From NCBI RefSeq assembly GCF_000327385.1, contig NW_008708133.1:2122713-2186712 (forward strand): a stretch of 64,000 nt of DNA, given 5' to 3'. Below are positions 26,301-36,600 of this stretch, piece by piece; the first letter of the stretch is position 1; every line of letters starts with the position of its first letter. This DNA is from Lottia gigantea. Lineage: Eukaryota; Mollusca; Gastropoda; Lottiidae. The position numbers were made by a program, and so were the translations under genes. The notes beneath the pieces are model-generated. The model was not told the DNA's origin. It made no database searches and was given only the letters and a program-made list of their open reading frames with translations.

Positions 26301-29261
26301 ATATTTTTGGAGGAATTCTTATCATCTTCCCCTACCCAGACATTAAATAGAGCTGTAATATCTAATAGATGAATTTCTTCTAATAAGTCTTGGATCTGTT
26401 GGCTGGGAGGTTGATCATTATTTTCTTTAATAATCATATCAAGTACGCGTTTTAATGGTTTGGCCCCCAGTCTTTCTATAATCTTCTTATTGTCAATACA
26501 TGATTTATAATACCTCTTAGCTTTACGTTCTGCTAAACTACCCATATTTGCTTCAGGCTGCTCTGAAATTCACAAATAAATTAGAAGTGAAGCCAAAATC
26601 ATCAAGTTAGATCAGATATAAATAAATTTAAAAAAAATTGCTCTCAAAATCCTCAGTACCACAAACTAAAAGAAAAGCCAGCATCATCAAGTTAGATCAG
26701 TATCTCTACTTAATTACTTATGATTGATATACTTACTCATGTGAAAAGTTGATTACTACTGTACTCAGTGCCTCAAACTTTAAGATGATAAAATAAGAAA
26801 CTACTCAGTGCCTCAAACTTCAAGATGTTATTATTAGAAACTACTCAGTGCCTCAAACCTCAAGATGTTATTATCAGTAACTACTCAGTGCCTCAAACCT
26901 CAAGATGTTATCATCAATAACTACTCAGTGCCTCAAACCTCAACATGTTATTATCAGTAACTACTCAGTGCCTCAAACCTCATGATGTTATTATCAGTAA
27001 CTACTCAGTGCCTCAAACCTCAAGATGTTATCATCAATAACTACTCAGTGCCTCAAACTTCAAGATGTTATTATTAGAAACTACTCAGTGCCTCAAACCT
27101 CATGATGTTATTATCAGTAACTACTCAGTGCCTCAAACCTCAAGATGTTATCATCAATAACTACTCAGTGCCTCAAACCTCAACATGTTATTATCAGTAA
27201 CTACTCAGTGCCTCAAACCTCAAGATGTTATCATCAATAACTACTCATTGCCTCAAACCTCAACATGTTGTTATCAGTAACTACTCAGTGCCTCAAACCT
27301 CAACATGTTATTATCAGTGACTACTCAGTGCCTCAAACCTCAACATGTTATCATCAGAAACTACTCAGTGCCTCAAACCTCAACATGTTATTATCAGTAA
27401 CTACTCAGTACCTCAAACCTCAACATGTTATTATCAGAAACTAATAAAATATGAGATGTTAATTATAATTGCTCATCAAATTTGAAATGTAACAGCTTAC
27501 CTATGAGATTTTTCATGACAAGTTGGTTCTTCTGCCACAAGTCCTCAAATGTTCCCCAATGTGAATGGCCTGATGGTATTGGATGAGCTTTAATCCAGCC
27601 ACCACATGCATATTTAAAATAATCCTCACATGGATTAACAGTTCTATCCATAGACGATAATAAATTACTGGCTACAATAACACAATTGGGTGTTAAACAG
27701 ACTGTATCTGAAATAATGAAGTCAATATGACCAGCATATAAAAACTGAAAGGATTTTCATAAAATTTCATAATAAAATTGATACCAATCAATTGATTTTT
27801 TTTTTAAGGTTATTTATCAGTTTTATCATACAGACAGTGGTAAAACCTTAAAGGAAAACCTAACTTTCTTTTAAATTCTGAATATTTCCTTGTTCCAAGC
27901 TTTATTACTCTGCAGATCGAGATCGATTTTTTTCTTAGAATTTGCTGGACTTTGGACAATTAAGCTTTGCTCTCTTTGTACTATGATCTTTGGCCGAATG
28001 ATCTCTACGGTGTAAGATGCATACCTGATGTGAAGCAAAACTGTGATTGCTGCCTTTGGAATGGTTTTGTTTTTGGGGGGGTCAGGCCATTGACATCAAA
28101 CAATACATTTTTATTTGAAATCTAAAGCTTTGACCAATGTTGTATATGAAATGACAGGCAAATCTTATTGCTCTATATGGGGTTAGGTATATAGCCTTGA
28201 TGGGCAGAAATGACTTCAAACTCTTCACAAGATAACTTTGAATACTAAAATTCCCAATGATAGACCCTAAATAATTATAGACAAATATTTCAAGTTTCCT
28301 TTTAGAAAAAGTTCCTACATCACACAGCAATTATTTATACAGCCCTATAGACAATAACATCACTTTCTACTTATTTTTAGACTCAATTTACTGTAAATAT
28401 AGGTTTCAAACAAACCTATAAATAACAGCCCTGATACATATCAATTTTCATTTAATTGATCCGAGTTTATTCCACTAAGACAGAGTCTCTTTCTTTTATC
28501 TTAAATCAATGAGTAGAAAGAAATAAAACTTGTATTATTTTTTATCTTTAAAGGGAGAATGTCTAAATATTTGTTTTACAAGGTGATAAAATGACAATTT
28601 TTAGCTGTTGCAAGTACTCTTTAGAATTATAATCCAATGTCCTGTTTTACTACTTTTGAACAAAATTGTTTCAGGAAAGGTTCGTACTAATGTTATTACC
28701 CATAATGACATATTTAGTAATAACCGAACAATGGTATTATAAATATCAAAGAAGTGTTGAGAGTCTAAATCCCACAGAAATTATTCTTGAAATTCAATTC
28801 TGAAAAGTGATATGGAAGCAGAAATTGATCAATTTTGAAGAAAATATTTCTTTAATCAATGGTAATCAAGTTCAATTTTTTTTGTCAGCAAGAAAAAAAA
28901 ACATGATGAATAACAAAATTTGCATCAGGACTGTCATGAATTCAAGAGATGATTAACACAAAAGTTAATAGCTTATAATCTAGAACATAAATAAAAGCTT
29001 ACCTGTTTTATTTTGCGTAGTAAGATATTTGACTTCCTTTTCCTTCACAGCTAATAATGAGGCGATAATTATCAATATAACTAATAATATTACTAATAGT
29101 ACTAATAATATCCTCTCTAACGCTGACTTCCTCTGCCATACATTTACCCCTCCTTTAAACATAATCCCTGGAGCAAACTCCATTTGAGTTGGAGTACTAC
29201 CACCATTAGATAGAGTTTCTTCATCATCAAAATTAGTCCGTTTGTACCTTTGACCAGACAT
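11216..29261 (-). CDS. ECE1: Endothelin-converting-enzyme-like M13 zinc metalloprotease, complete, 17 coding exons
   Basis: Type II membrane zinc endopeptidase of the neprilysin/ECE family (M13), expected to trim bioactive peptides outside the cell or in the secretory pathway. Joining exons 29003-29261, 27501-27707, 26294-26562, 25000-25197, 24672-24758, 24125-24273, 23639-23742, 22781-22998, 22524-22601, 21613-21716, 16290-16400, 15675-15742, 13003-13127, 12765-12830, 12384-12479, 11555-11631 and 11216-11315 gives 2316 nt, 771 residues plus stop, with every junction GT/AG and phase-consistent. Human ECE-1 is about 770 residues. Membrane segment is about residues 51-72; HELTH 608-612; third zinc ligand E668 in GENIAD; NAYY 567-570; C-terminal CEVW. 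The N-terminus (YKR..DDEE) resembles ECE1/2 rather than neprilysin. No disabling change seen. The ATG directly follows an acceptor (ACAG/ATG), so 5' exons lie upstream. ECE2 or another ECE-like paralogue cannot be excluded. Confidence 0.93.
11555..11631 (-). CDS. ECE1: ECE-like coding exon 16
   Basis: Residues 714-738: [20 protein letters not shown] then SPASI (ECE-1: [20 protein letters not shown] SPSRF). Acceptor GAAAG/GT, donor CAG/GTACGA. Confidence 0.93.
11734..12305 (+). mobile_element. Tandem-core element 2 (short, 171-bp-type)
   Basis: Left end AGATAGCTTGCCAGGAAAGG, CGCCCACTACCAGTTGTCAG; core with AAGTTTCATCRAGATCAGAT segments; right end GGACGGACGGGGGCGATAGA then TCCATGTGGGCGTTTAAA. 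Lies in the ECE intron between coding exons 15 and 16. Confidence 0.75.
12384..12479 (-). CDS. ECE1: ECE-like coding exon 15
   Basis: Residues 682-713: [10 protein letters not shown], then [18 protein letters not shown] (ECE-1: LPTLGLTNNQLFFLGFAQ). 32 codons. Donor CAA/GTAAGT. Confidence 0.95.
12765..12830 (-). CDS. ECE1: ECE-like coding exon 14: third zinc ligand
   Basis: Residues 660-681, [21 protein letters not shown]668 is the third zinc ligand and D672 stabilises the histidine. 22 codons, phase 0. Confidence 0.96.
13003..13127 (-). CDS. ECE1: ECE-like coding exon 13
   Basis: Residues 618-659: [18 protein letters not shown] and [13 protein letters not shown] (ECE-1: GREYDKDGNLRPWWKNSS; CMVEQYSNYSVNG). 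Acceptor TTTTAG/GT, donor AAT/GTAAGT. Confidence 0.95.
13195..14155. mobile_element. Copy of the 109-bp-core repeat family (diverged)
   Basis: Shares blocks in the same order with 41001-42916: GATGTTAGTACTTCC, then GTTTGAAGGC...CCTTTGATGACCTT, then a single monomer with AATTTGATAGAAATATTGAA and TGCGTGCGCATTACCAA. One monomer here against six at 42 kb. Intronic. Confidence 0.7.
14299..14924 (+). mobile_element. Tandem-core element 3 (162-bp-type)
   Basis: Left end AGATAGCCTGCCAGGCATGA then TATACGCCCACTGGCAGC; about three monomers; right end GACCGACGGACGGAAATATA then CATTTGGGCGTATAAAAA. Intronic. Confidence 0.8.
15050..15310 (+). mobile_element. tRNA-derived SINE
   Basis: A box TAGCACAGTGGGTTAAGC at 15060, as in Leu-type tRNAs; weaker B box GGGTTCTGATCTTGATC near 15134; body includes CGACTCAGCTGTAAATGGGT, a block I associate with molluscan SINEs. 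The tail is not evident. Confidence 0.55.
15675..15742 (-). CDS. ECE1: ECE-like coding exon 12: HELTH zinc-binding helix
   Basis: Residues 595-617 including [17 protein letters not shown]608 and H612 are the first two zinc ligands and E609 the catalytic base. Only 68 nt, so easily missed by automatic calls. Donor CAAG/GTGATG. Confidence 0.96.
16290..16400 (-). CDS. ECE1: ECE-like coding exon 11: NAYY substrate-binding segment
   Basis: Residues 558-594, [20 protein letters not shown] then [11 protein letters not shown]. The NAYY motif binds the peptide backbone of the substrate in M13 enzymes. Acceptor CATAG/A, donor CCAA/GTAAGT. Confidence 0.95.
17040..17420. repeat. Diverged tandem duplication, about 185-bp offset
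   Basis: GATTTTGATATTTATATGGA..TTATAATGTGAAACTTTACA at 17060-17170 recurs in altered form at 17248-17350. Intronic. Confidence 0.45.
17521..19996 (+). mobile_element. Tandem-core element 4, long 171-bp array with higher-order repeat
   Basis: Left end AGAAAGCTTGCGTTGCAAGG, CATACGCCCACTGGCAGCTG; right end ACGGACGGACTGTCAGACAG then TCATGTGGACATATAAAA. In between are about 13 monomers, each with AAGTCAAGGGCAATAACTCA (for example 18242, 18413, 18584, 18755: 171 bp apart). Variants such as ACGAACTATTTTAAACAAAT and CATCGAGAATGC recur in the same order about 857 bp apart, five monomers. Sits in the ECE intron between exons 10 and 11. Confidence 0.85.
20285..21263. mobile_element. 979-bp non-autonomous DNA transposon with CAGAGATGCCAAC ends
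   Basis: Terminal inverted repeats CAGAGATGCCAAC (20285-20297) and GTTGGCATCTCTG (21251-21263) are flanked by direct repeats TAGAAT (20279-20284 and 21264-21269). CAG...CTG ends suggest hAT-like, although hAT normally duplicates 8 bp. No transposase reading frame. A poly-T run follows at 21301-21323. Confidence 0.7.
21613..21716 (-). CDS. ECE1: ECE-like coding exon 10
   Basis: Residues 524-557, including [12 protein letters not shown] and LRKPPKKN, aligned to LYFENAMRFFNFS and LRKAPNRD in ECE-1. Donor CTC/GTAAGT. Confidence 0.9.
22069..22434 (+). mobile_element. Tandem-core element 5, left-truncated
   Basis: Two monomers of the 162-bp type and a right end (GACGGACAGATCAACATGGG, CATGTGGGTGTATAATC); the AGATAGCTTGCC left end is missing. 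In the ECE intron between exons 9 and 10. Confidence 0.7.
22524..22601 (-). CDS. ECE1: ECE-like coding exon 9
   Basis: Residues 498-523, [20 protein letters not shown], matching AI.NMIGYP.FI of ECE-1. 78 nt, phase 0 at both ends. Confidence 0.92.
22781..22998 (-). CDS. ECE1: ECE-like coding exon 8
   Basis: Residues 425-497. Contains W..C...[14 protein letters not shown], a strong M13 signature (ECE-1: NNLGFALGPMFV), and LTWMDAKTR. Acceptor TATAG/GT, donor AAG/GTTTGT. Confidence 0.95.
23639..23742 (-). CDS. ECE1: ECE-like coding exon 7
   Basis: Residues 390-424: [20 protein letters not shown], aligned to LLNNYMIWNLVRKTSSFLD of ECE-1. Acceptor TCTAG/A, donor GAAG/GTATGA. Confidence 0.9.
23937..24118 (+). 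repeat. Degraded tandem-core fragment at a splice site
   Basis: About one monomer of the 171-bp type (TCTGTTCACAAAACAGATTT, AAAGTCATGGGCAATAAC), ending within a few bases of the donor of ECE coding exon 6. Confidence 0.6.
24125..24273 (-). CDS. ECE1: ECE-like coding exon 6
   Basis: Residues 341-389, starting INWLSYFN (ECE-1: INWLPFLN) and ending DENGQR. The donor AGAG/GTAGGT is only about 6 bp from the edge of a degraded tandem-core repeat at 23937-24118. Confidence 0.9.
24672..24758 (-). CDS. ECE1: ECE-like coding exon 5
   Basis: Residues 312-340, including [18 protein letters not shown], aligned to the RR..LYHKVT.AELQ block of ECE-1. 87 nt, phase 0 at both ends. Confidence 0.9.
25000..25197 (-). 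CDS. ECE1: ECE-like coding exon 4
   Basis: Residues 246-311. [17 protein letters not shown] is almost invariant in M13 enzymes (ECE-1: VDQSGLGLPSRDYYLNK). The exon is exactly 66 codons. Donor AAT/GTAAGT. Confidence 0.95.
25823..25906. repeat. Imperfect inverted repeat
   Basis: GATTCCGTTTACACAG and CTGTGTAATAAACGGAAT form arms with a 3-base bulge around a central CACGTG-containing loop. Possibly the terminus pair of a short MITE. Intronic. Confidence 0.5.
26294..26562 (-). CDS. ECE1: ECE-like coding exon 3
   Basis: Residues 156-245 of the M13 N-terminal domain, with [14 protein letters not shown] corresponding to AERKAQVYYRACMN in human ECE-1, and [11 protein letters not shown] at the end. 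Acceptor TTTCAG/AG, donor CAT/GTAAGT. Confidence 0.94.
26761..27440. repeat. 40-bp minisatellite, 17 copies
   Basis: CTACTCAGTGCCTCAAACCT plus a 20-bp variable half (CAAGATGTTATCATCAATAA or CAACATGTTATTATCAGTAA) repeats every 40 bp exactly, 680 bp in all. Fills the ECE intron between coding exons 2 and 3, ending 60 bp from exon 2. Direct repeats, non-coding; no spacers, so not a CRISPR. Confidence 0.97.
27501..27707 (-). CDS. ECE1: ECE-like coding exon 2: start of the luminal peptidase domain
   Basis: Residues 87-155. Contains the family signature [12 protein letters not shown] followed by WGTFEDLW, with conserved cysteines and the N(P)CEDF-type motif that opens the M13 N-terminal domain. 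Acceptor TTTCAG/AT, donor ATAG/GTAAGC. Confidence 0.95.
29003..29261 (-). CDS. ECE1: ECE-like coding exon 1: cytosolic tail and membrane anchor
   Basis: Residues 1-86. A 50-residue hydrophilic N-terminus starts [15 protein letters not shown], followed by a very hydrophobic Leu/Ile/Val stretch at about 51-72 after a KSALER positive stop: type II topology. The preceding bases read TTTTTTACAG/ATG, a good acceptor, so this ATG can be reached from different upstream exons. Donor CAG/GTAAGC. Confidence 0.92.
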
Positions 29262-32100
29262 CTGTAAAAAAAAGATAGATAATATTTGATTATCACATAA
29301 TGATTTGTTATTAAACTAAGCTTATAATTAAAGCAGTCATCTATTTCTTTAAGAACTCACGAAAAATAATTTCACAAGTCATCGTCTATTGAACTACATG
29401 TACAAATCTGTTCAGACATTCAATGCTTCCTTAAAACACATGTAACTGTAATCCTACGATTTCAGATTTCAAACCATCATTGGAAAAGAAAAGAGTTTTG
29501 TGAGATAAATTGTAAAATTTCTGGGTGAATTATTTTTGAGACAACCGTTCAATACTTCTTCTACAATAGCATCAATCTGTGATAACTTACAAAATAAATA
29601 CATCTGAGATTTAAAAATACAAATAAACCACTCTAGTTTGAATACTTTACTTTTCAACCCACACACAACATTGCTCATTATGTAAATTACTTGTCTAATA
29701 GACTATTTTATCTTACTGATTTACTATTGAACCAATGATGTAGAAAACAAGGAGTGAGTATGTCATCTGACTGAAACTTTATTAAGGAAGACTGTCCTCT
29801 GTTATAATCAAAAACGTATAATAGGTAAAGACTTCCTGCTCAAAATTTATTCAATCCTACCATCAAAATGGCAGGAGCCTGAAACAGTGACTTTTAGTTG
29901 TTTATTTTTTTGATCAGTTGGTTATTAAATAACTGTCAACGACTATAATTAGTTGTAAACTAGTGAGTTGTATTCCCTGCTAGGGTACTCAACCTCAGTA
30001 TTGACACTGGCTACACTATTTTAATTGTTAAAAAGCAAGATTGTTGATGATCTAATTTCAGTAACTCAGTCTGAACAAAGGAACAATGAAATAATTTACA
30101 AATACAGAGTTAATAAGGTCACTCCCACATTACATCATTCATTTCCTTTCTCTAGGAGTTTATCAATATATTTTAGTGTTGATTATCAAGAGACTAATGT
30201 CACAAGGTAAATGACATGAAAGACATAGTTGTTGAATGAATAATCTAGTATTTGTATCTGAATCAGTGTTTTTTTCATTAAGACAGTTTTTCCATTTCCT
30301 GCTTTAAAACATTAATTTTTTTAACAGATTGATAAAGGTCGGTAACATTACATAATGAAAGCCAGTCAATTGCTGATTAATTCTATGTTAAACTCTGACA
30401 TTTGCAATTAAGTAGAAAAAAAGTGATACCAATATAACAAGTTAAATTTAGGAACAAAAATAGAAAAGTAAAATGGAAGTGTGAAGAATGCTGATGACAT
30501 AATATTAATCTTCCTGGTATTGATTGTAGAATCATTCTGCCGCAGCGTGAGTGAGTAGAAGAAAATGGTTCAGTAGAAGACAATAACACAACTTGAATTG
30601 CGTAGGTGGAATAGAGGTAGAGTTGTCTGAAACCAATTCGCTGGGGTTAAACTATTCACCACTAAAGGTTTATATTTTTTTTAAATGAAATACCTGCAGA
30701 CTTGACTCCAGTAAATTGTAATCATACATACTTTTTATACTTTTGGTTTATGTATTTACAAAAAGAAGTGTGTTAGTTCTAATGTTACTTCATATACATT
30801 TATACCAATACCAATATCATTTTAAAACAATCAGTTTTTATTCAAATTTAAGGTGGGAATCATAATATCAGCAATATTGCTTGCTATATATATATTGTGA
30901 CCTATTACTCCTAATAGAAATGTGAAATAGACATGTAGTTATAAATGACTTTATATTGATTACCAATCATCACACCAACCATTTTCACTTCTTACACAAC
31001 AAAAACCTCTCAAATCTACAAGACAATTCTAAATGACATTGATCTATCAGCTTAGTCTAGAAAAAAATACCAACTTTTAATAGCATTTCACCATCAATTT
31101 AACAAATCCTGTTCTCCGGTAGTTATTTTATATTTTTTTTTATTAAATATGTACAATGCATTGTAGCATTTCAAAATTGCATTTGTGACAGAAATATTCA
31201 AGTGTCATATGAATGGGAATATAAACAAATTGAGGATTACATGTTAAAGGAAAGGACCAAATGAATGTGAAAAAGTAGAAGAACATTTCTCACTTACAAC
31301 TAAGAGCAGTCCATCAATTTAAGATACATTATAAGAGGTACATGCAGTATAAATGAAGCCTTTACTACCAAATCTCCAAAAACTGAATTTGCAAAGATAG
31401 TAGAATTAGCTGTGAACTAATTATTAGTTGCATTAATTCCAGACAGAAAGGTCAGTAATATCAGAACAATATACCATGTTATAAGAAAGGCAGATATAAA
31501 ACAGGCTAATCATTCAATAAATAATCAATCACATAGAATTAACAATCTCTAGTCAGACATATTTTTACTTCTACCTTCTACTTCATCAACATTACAAACA
31601 CATTCAACAACAATTTTAATATTATCCTATAAATATATAATACAATTCCCATTTTGTTACATCTTAATTACACATGTCAATCTCTTTTCTAACATTCTGG
31701 GACTTCTCACCTCCATCAACATTTTGACCTCAATAATTCTGGAATATTAAAAACCAACATTTTTCAGAATCAATACAATTGAGAATCAATAAGATAATGT
31801 CATAATCAAAGCTTTAGCTAGTTAATCATACATTTCATTAACTAAACTACACTTGACTTCCATTCCAGACATTTTTTGATTAGATATATTTGAAAAGAAT
31901 GAAATTTTCATCTGACATATTTTTATATAAAGTATTTTTGACTTACAGAAAACGATTCACACCTAAATGTTGTCCAATCACCAGTGTAAATATTTAATAT
32001 GAAGAGTTGTAAAAACAGAGATTAATCAGTTGGAGAGGATCAACCTAAGATCTGTCTGGGGTAATATAGACCATATGCTTTGTAAAAAATCTACTTCATC
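29262..32100. other. Non-coding, probably 5' intron of the ECE-like gene
   Basis: No gene or known repeat recognised. Confidence 0.45.
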
Positions 32101-32104
32101 CATT

Positions 32105-33506
32105 TCAACTCTTTGTTTTAGGGATTCCACAGACTACAGCAATGAAGGAAACCCCAATTTGTCTGCCAAGTGTTGATGGCAGTGCTGATACCAAAGAAGT
32201 TCTGAAGAACAAGAAGACCTTCTACATCAAACACACTCGGATTCATACCTTGCTTTTAGAGGACGAACGGGACCTTAACGCTCCTTTTACCCTTGATGAG
32301 CTGAAGACAGCACCACTGGTGAAGATAATATCAAGTAGAGCATGTTAAAGGAGTTACCAATAGAAGCATCTACAGTTCTACTGGCATTATTCAACAAATC
32401 ATGGTATAATGGTACAAATCGCAGAAGGATAAAAGTCTATGCAGCCCATACAGGCCTTTTTCTCTGACATCAAGCAAGCGGTCATCAATCTATTGAGAGA
32501 GCACCAGCTCGATCAAGTTACGATCCTTGAAGGATGCCTATCGGCTACTCTATTTTAGAAGGTTACCAACCCAACAGTCAACCCTAAGCTGATCCGGAGT
32601 ACCAACAAGCACGAGAACCCAGTAGGAGCAAGAGCTCACGCTCTTGATCTTATTGATTCCGTGCCCGCTGACCATTTGATGATGTAGTACAGCAACAGGT
32701 TACGGTTTGTGCATCCCAGTAAAAGGCATCTGCATTGGTAAAAGGATCCCCACGCACTGTTCAGTATTCACAGCAGAACTTCTTACCATTAGGGACGCGG
32801 CAGTCTCCAATCAATTTCTCTTACCTCTCCTAAATGCAGGTCAGAAGTTACCGCCGAAAAAAGAAGAATGATCCACAACTACCAAACCAACAACAACCAC
32901 CAGATCAAATGTATGGGTCCCATCGCACGTCTCCATTCCTGGCAATGATCAAGCAGACCGTTGTGTCAAGGTAAGCCTGAGTATGGAGGATATTGAACCT
33001 GTAGAATACTCCTATTTGGAATTCTACGAGTACTACAAGACCATAAATTCAACGTCATTAAATGTTGATGTGATCACATTGCCAAAAGGTTGCATGTCCT
33101 CATCCAATGCACTGAACTGAAACCCGCTCGTAAGCCACTGACAAAGTACCTGGAAACCAACGGCATACCACTCACCATACAGTATGTTTTGGCTCCACTC
33201 ACAGACCACAGGCATACGATAATGGAACTCATCTTCCAATTTATAACCAAATCTGTCTTGAATAGATAGGCTTAGTTTTTCCTCTCAAAGTTTCTTAACA
33301 CTTTAAATTATATCCCGTCAATCTAATAAGTTTCACTGCAGAAACATCAGAGAACATCTTTTCGCCCTTATGTTGAAAGCTTTTCCCCTCTTTTCTCATA
33401 TTCTTTCTTTTTTTTTCAGGTCTTCTAGTTTTCCAACAGATAACAGATAATCTAAACAAACCAAACCAAACCAACGACTACCATGCGAATACCAATCAAC
33501 AAGAAT
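32105..33506 (+). pseudogene. Old LINE fossil, plus strand, left part (RT and RNase H remnants)
   Basis: In pieces: LNAPFTLDELKTA at about 32269-32310, then LPIEASTVLLALFNKSWYNG (about 32350-32415) from the N-terminal reverse-transcriptase region; FTAELLTIRDA near 32770 and WVPSHVSIPGNDQADRCVK near 32915 from RNase H; and NGIPLTIQYVLAPLTDHRHT (about 33160) from the C-terminus. Many stops and internal deletions, including the RT catalytic core. It resembles I-group LINEs with an RNase H domain. Interrupted by the element at 33521. Confidence 0.7.
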
Positions 33507-33520
33507 TACCATGATCAGAA
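33507..33520. repeat. Target-site duplication, left copy
   Basis: TACCATGATCAGAA, identical to 38462-38475, bounds the minus-strand LINE. Confidence 0.9.
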
Positions 33521-33686
33521 ATGAAATGAAATGTATTAAGGAGCATCAGCACCAAACAGGCTATATAGCTCCAGAATACATTAAAATAATAAAAAAAAAA
33601 TAAAACAATAAAACACCTATCAATATCACATAAAGGTCACATAGTGACAACAAAAAAAGACGATAAAAACCATATCACAGAAAAAG

Positions 33687-36600
33687 TCATTTAATGACTA
33701 CCAAAAAAACACTAAAAACAATATCACAGGTAATACACCACATAGTGGTATTAAAAACAAACAAAATATTTAAAACAAACAATTTAAAATAAAGACCTGC
33801 TTGTTTTAAAAAAGCCACAACCTTCTCATAAAGAGAAGGTTGTGCAAAAAGCTGAAATAAAGAAACAGCATTGTAGTGCTGTGATCTTATATGTTTGAGA
33901 TGCTTACACTCAATCAGAATGTGTTTCACTGTCAAGCAGATCTGGCAGTGCTCACAGACTGGTTGAGGCTCTCGCTTGAGCAAATAACAGTTGGTGAGGT
34001 GAGTATGTCCAAGACGAGAGCGACACAAAACAACTTCATTTCTCCTGTTGGCACAATACGAGGAGGGCCAGTCTCCTAGGAGAGGCTTAATGGCATGAAG
34101 CTTGTTAGTGTCTGCAGCATCCCATCTTTGCTGCCATCGATGTTGAATAAATGACCTTATCACCGATTTAAAATCGGTGAAAGGCAAAGAAAAGGGGGAA
34201 ACAGGCAGTGACAAAGCAGCCTTAGCCGCCGCATCTGCCATGTCATTTCCCTGTATATCCATGTGACTGGGGAGCCAACAAAGGACAATGTCCTTTTTCG
34301 GCCCAGAGAGCTTGTATATATCCCCGATTATTAGGTGTACAAGCTGGATGTTATTAATAGCTTGTAATGAGGACAAAGAATCAGAAAATATAATACCTTT
34401 TTTTTTTAAGATTTAGAGGACTGAAAAAACCCAAGTGCCTGTAAAATTGCAATGAGTTCTGCAGCAAATATTGAGGCTGCTGGCGGAAGAGCTACAGACA
34501 GAACTTTGGATGGTGTAACTGTAGCGGCTGCTACCTTATCACCATCCTTAGACCCATCTGTATAGAAAGGAGCAAATTCCCCATATTTAGACCTTAGTTC
34601 AAGAAATTTAGATTTGAAGACAACAGAGCTTGTCTGTGACTTCTTGTTGCTCGATAGATTAAAGTCTATTTGGAGTGGAGCAATTGACCAAGGTGGAATA
34701 GTGGTCATGGCAAAGTCCGCCATACTGTTGTGGCTTATACCAGCCGCTGACATAAGGGGTTGAATGCGGACTCCAAAAGAAGAAACAGCACGAGGCTTTG
34801 CCTCGTACAGATGTTCAAAGTAAGGTCTAAATACGGGGCAGTAAGCAGGATGCTGTGGCAATGATGCTATCTTGATAGCGTACTGCAATGAAAGTCTGTC
34901 ACTTCTGTCGTACAATGAGGGCTCATTAGCCTCGACGTACAGACTTTCAACTGGGGTAGTGCGAAACGCACCTAAACTGATTCTAAGCCCTTGATGGTGT
35001 ATGGTATCAAGCTCTTTGATATAGGATTGATGAGCCGAACCATACACCTGACACCCATAATCGAGCTTGGAACGAACCAAAGCTCGATATAATCGGAGGA
35101 GGACCTCTCGGTCGGCTCCCCAGTCAGTATTGGATAAAACTCTCAGTATGTTGAGAGCTTTCAGACATTTATTCTTGAGGATTTTAATATGGGGACGAAA
35201 AGAAAGCTTGCTATCAAAAGTAAGTCCCAAAAATTTAAATTCCCGCACAATGGGAATGACAGCACCATCCAGCTTTAGTTCTGGATCTAGGTGCAATCCT
35301 CTTCGTTTACAGAAATGCATGCAGACGGTCTTGGATTTCGAAAACCTAAATCCATTGTCAGTTGCCCATTGCTGTAAGTTGTTTAAGCAAAGCTGCAACT
35401 GACGCTCAATCGTCTGCATATTTGTAGAGCCATAACACATCTGAAAGTCATCAACATACAGAGAGCCATCAACCCCCGTCTAAGGCACGACGTGATGGAA
35501 TTAATTTTAATAGAGAACAGGGTAACGGATAATATGCTACCCTGTGGAACTCTATTATCCTGAGGAAAAGGATCTGAAAAAATGGAGCCAAGTCGAACCT
35601 TAAACGTCCTATCATGTAGGAAATTGGAGATGAATAATGGCAATCTTCCTCTGAGACCGAAGTCAAAGAGATCACGAAGAATGCCATATCTCCAAGTGGT
35701 GTCATAAGCCTTCTCCAAATCAAAGAATATGGCTACAAGATGTTTATTTTGGATGAAGGCATCCCTGACAAACGATTCAAATCTAACGAGATGATCAAGA
35801 GTGCTCCTTTGGGACCGAAATCCACATTGGAGGTTAGTAAGAAGATTGTTTGACTCAAGGTGCCAAACGAGTCTTCGATTGATCATTCGTTCCATGGTTT
35901 TACAAATGCAGCTGGTTAATGCAATAGGGCGGTAATTAGTAGGATTCGTAGGATCTTTACCAGGTTTAGGAATGGGTACAATGGTAGCGATCCTCAAAGA
36001 TGGAGGAAATACACCATCATCCCAAATCTGGTTGAATATACATAAAAGTTTTTTTAATGTTGGGTAAGGGAGATGCTTTAGTATCTGGTAATGGATATCA
36101 TCAGGCCCAGTAGATGTTTAATGAGCCTGTTTCAAAGAAAACTTTAATTCCGAGATCGTAAATTTATCATTATAATATTCCTCGTTTTTTGATACAAAAT
36201 TAAGTCTTTTCCTTTCTTACCGGAGTTTCACTCTCCGAAAAGCATCCGAGGAAAAGTTAGAGGAAGAATTATAAGAAAAATTATGGCCTAAGGAATTAGC
36301 AATATCTGGAAGAGTAGTGAGAGTTGAACCATCTACCTCTAAATGGTTCACAGATATTGTATCCGCTTTACCCTTGATCCTACGAATCCTATCCCAGACT
36401 GATTTGGAAGACGAATGACTGTTGATCCTTGAAACATACTCCTACCATGACGACCTCTTTGCTTGGCGGATAGTCCGCCTAGCTTTTGCCAGTGCAATGC
36501 GGAAAGAGGCCATGTTGTCAGCGGTAGAAGAACGTTCAATCAGTCGCAGAGCATGATTACGTTCTTTCAGCGCTGTCTTGCAGTCTTCGTTAAACCATGG

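Noticed and set aside
26761-27440. CRISPR-like regular 40-bp spacing
   Set aside because: Units are contiguous direct repeats without unique spacers, inside a eukaryotic intron.
30685-30730. Candidate alternative first exon with donor CTGCAG/GTATTTC
   Set aside because: Its ATG frame does not join the MSGQRY frame of the protease; no other support.
35067-35402. Plus-strand open frames across the LINE (also 33891-34079, 36463-36663, 37156-37434)
   Set aside because: Antisense shadows of the LINE reading frames.
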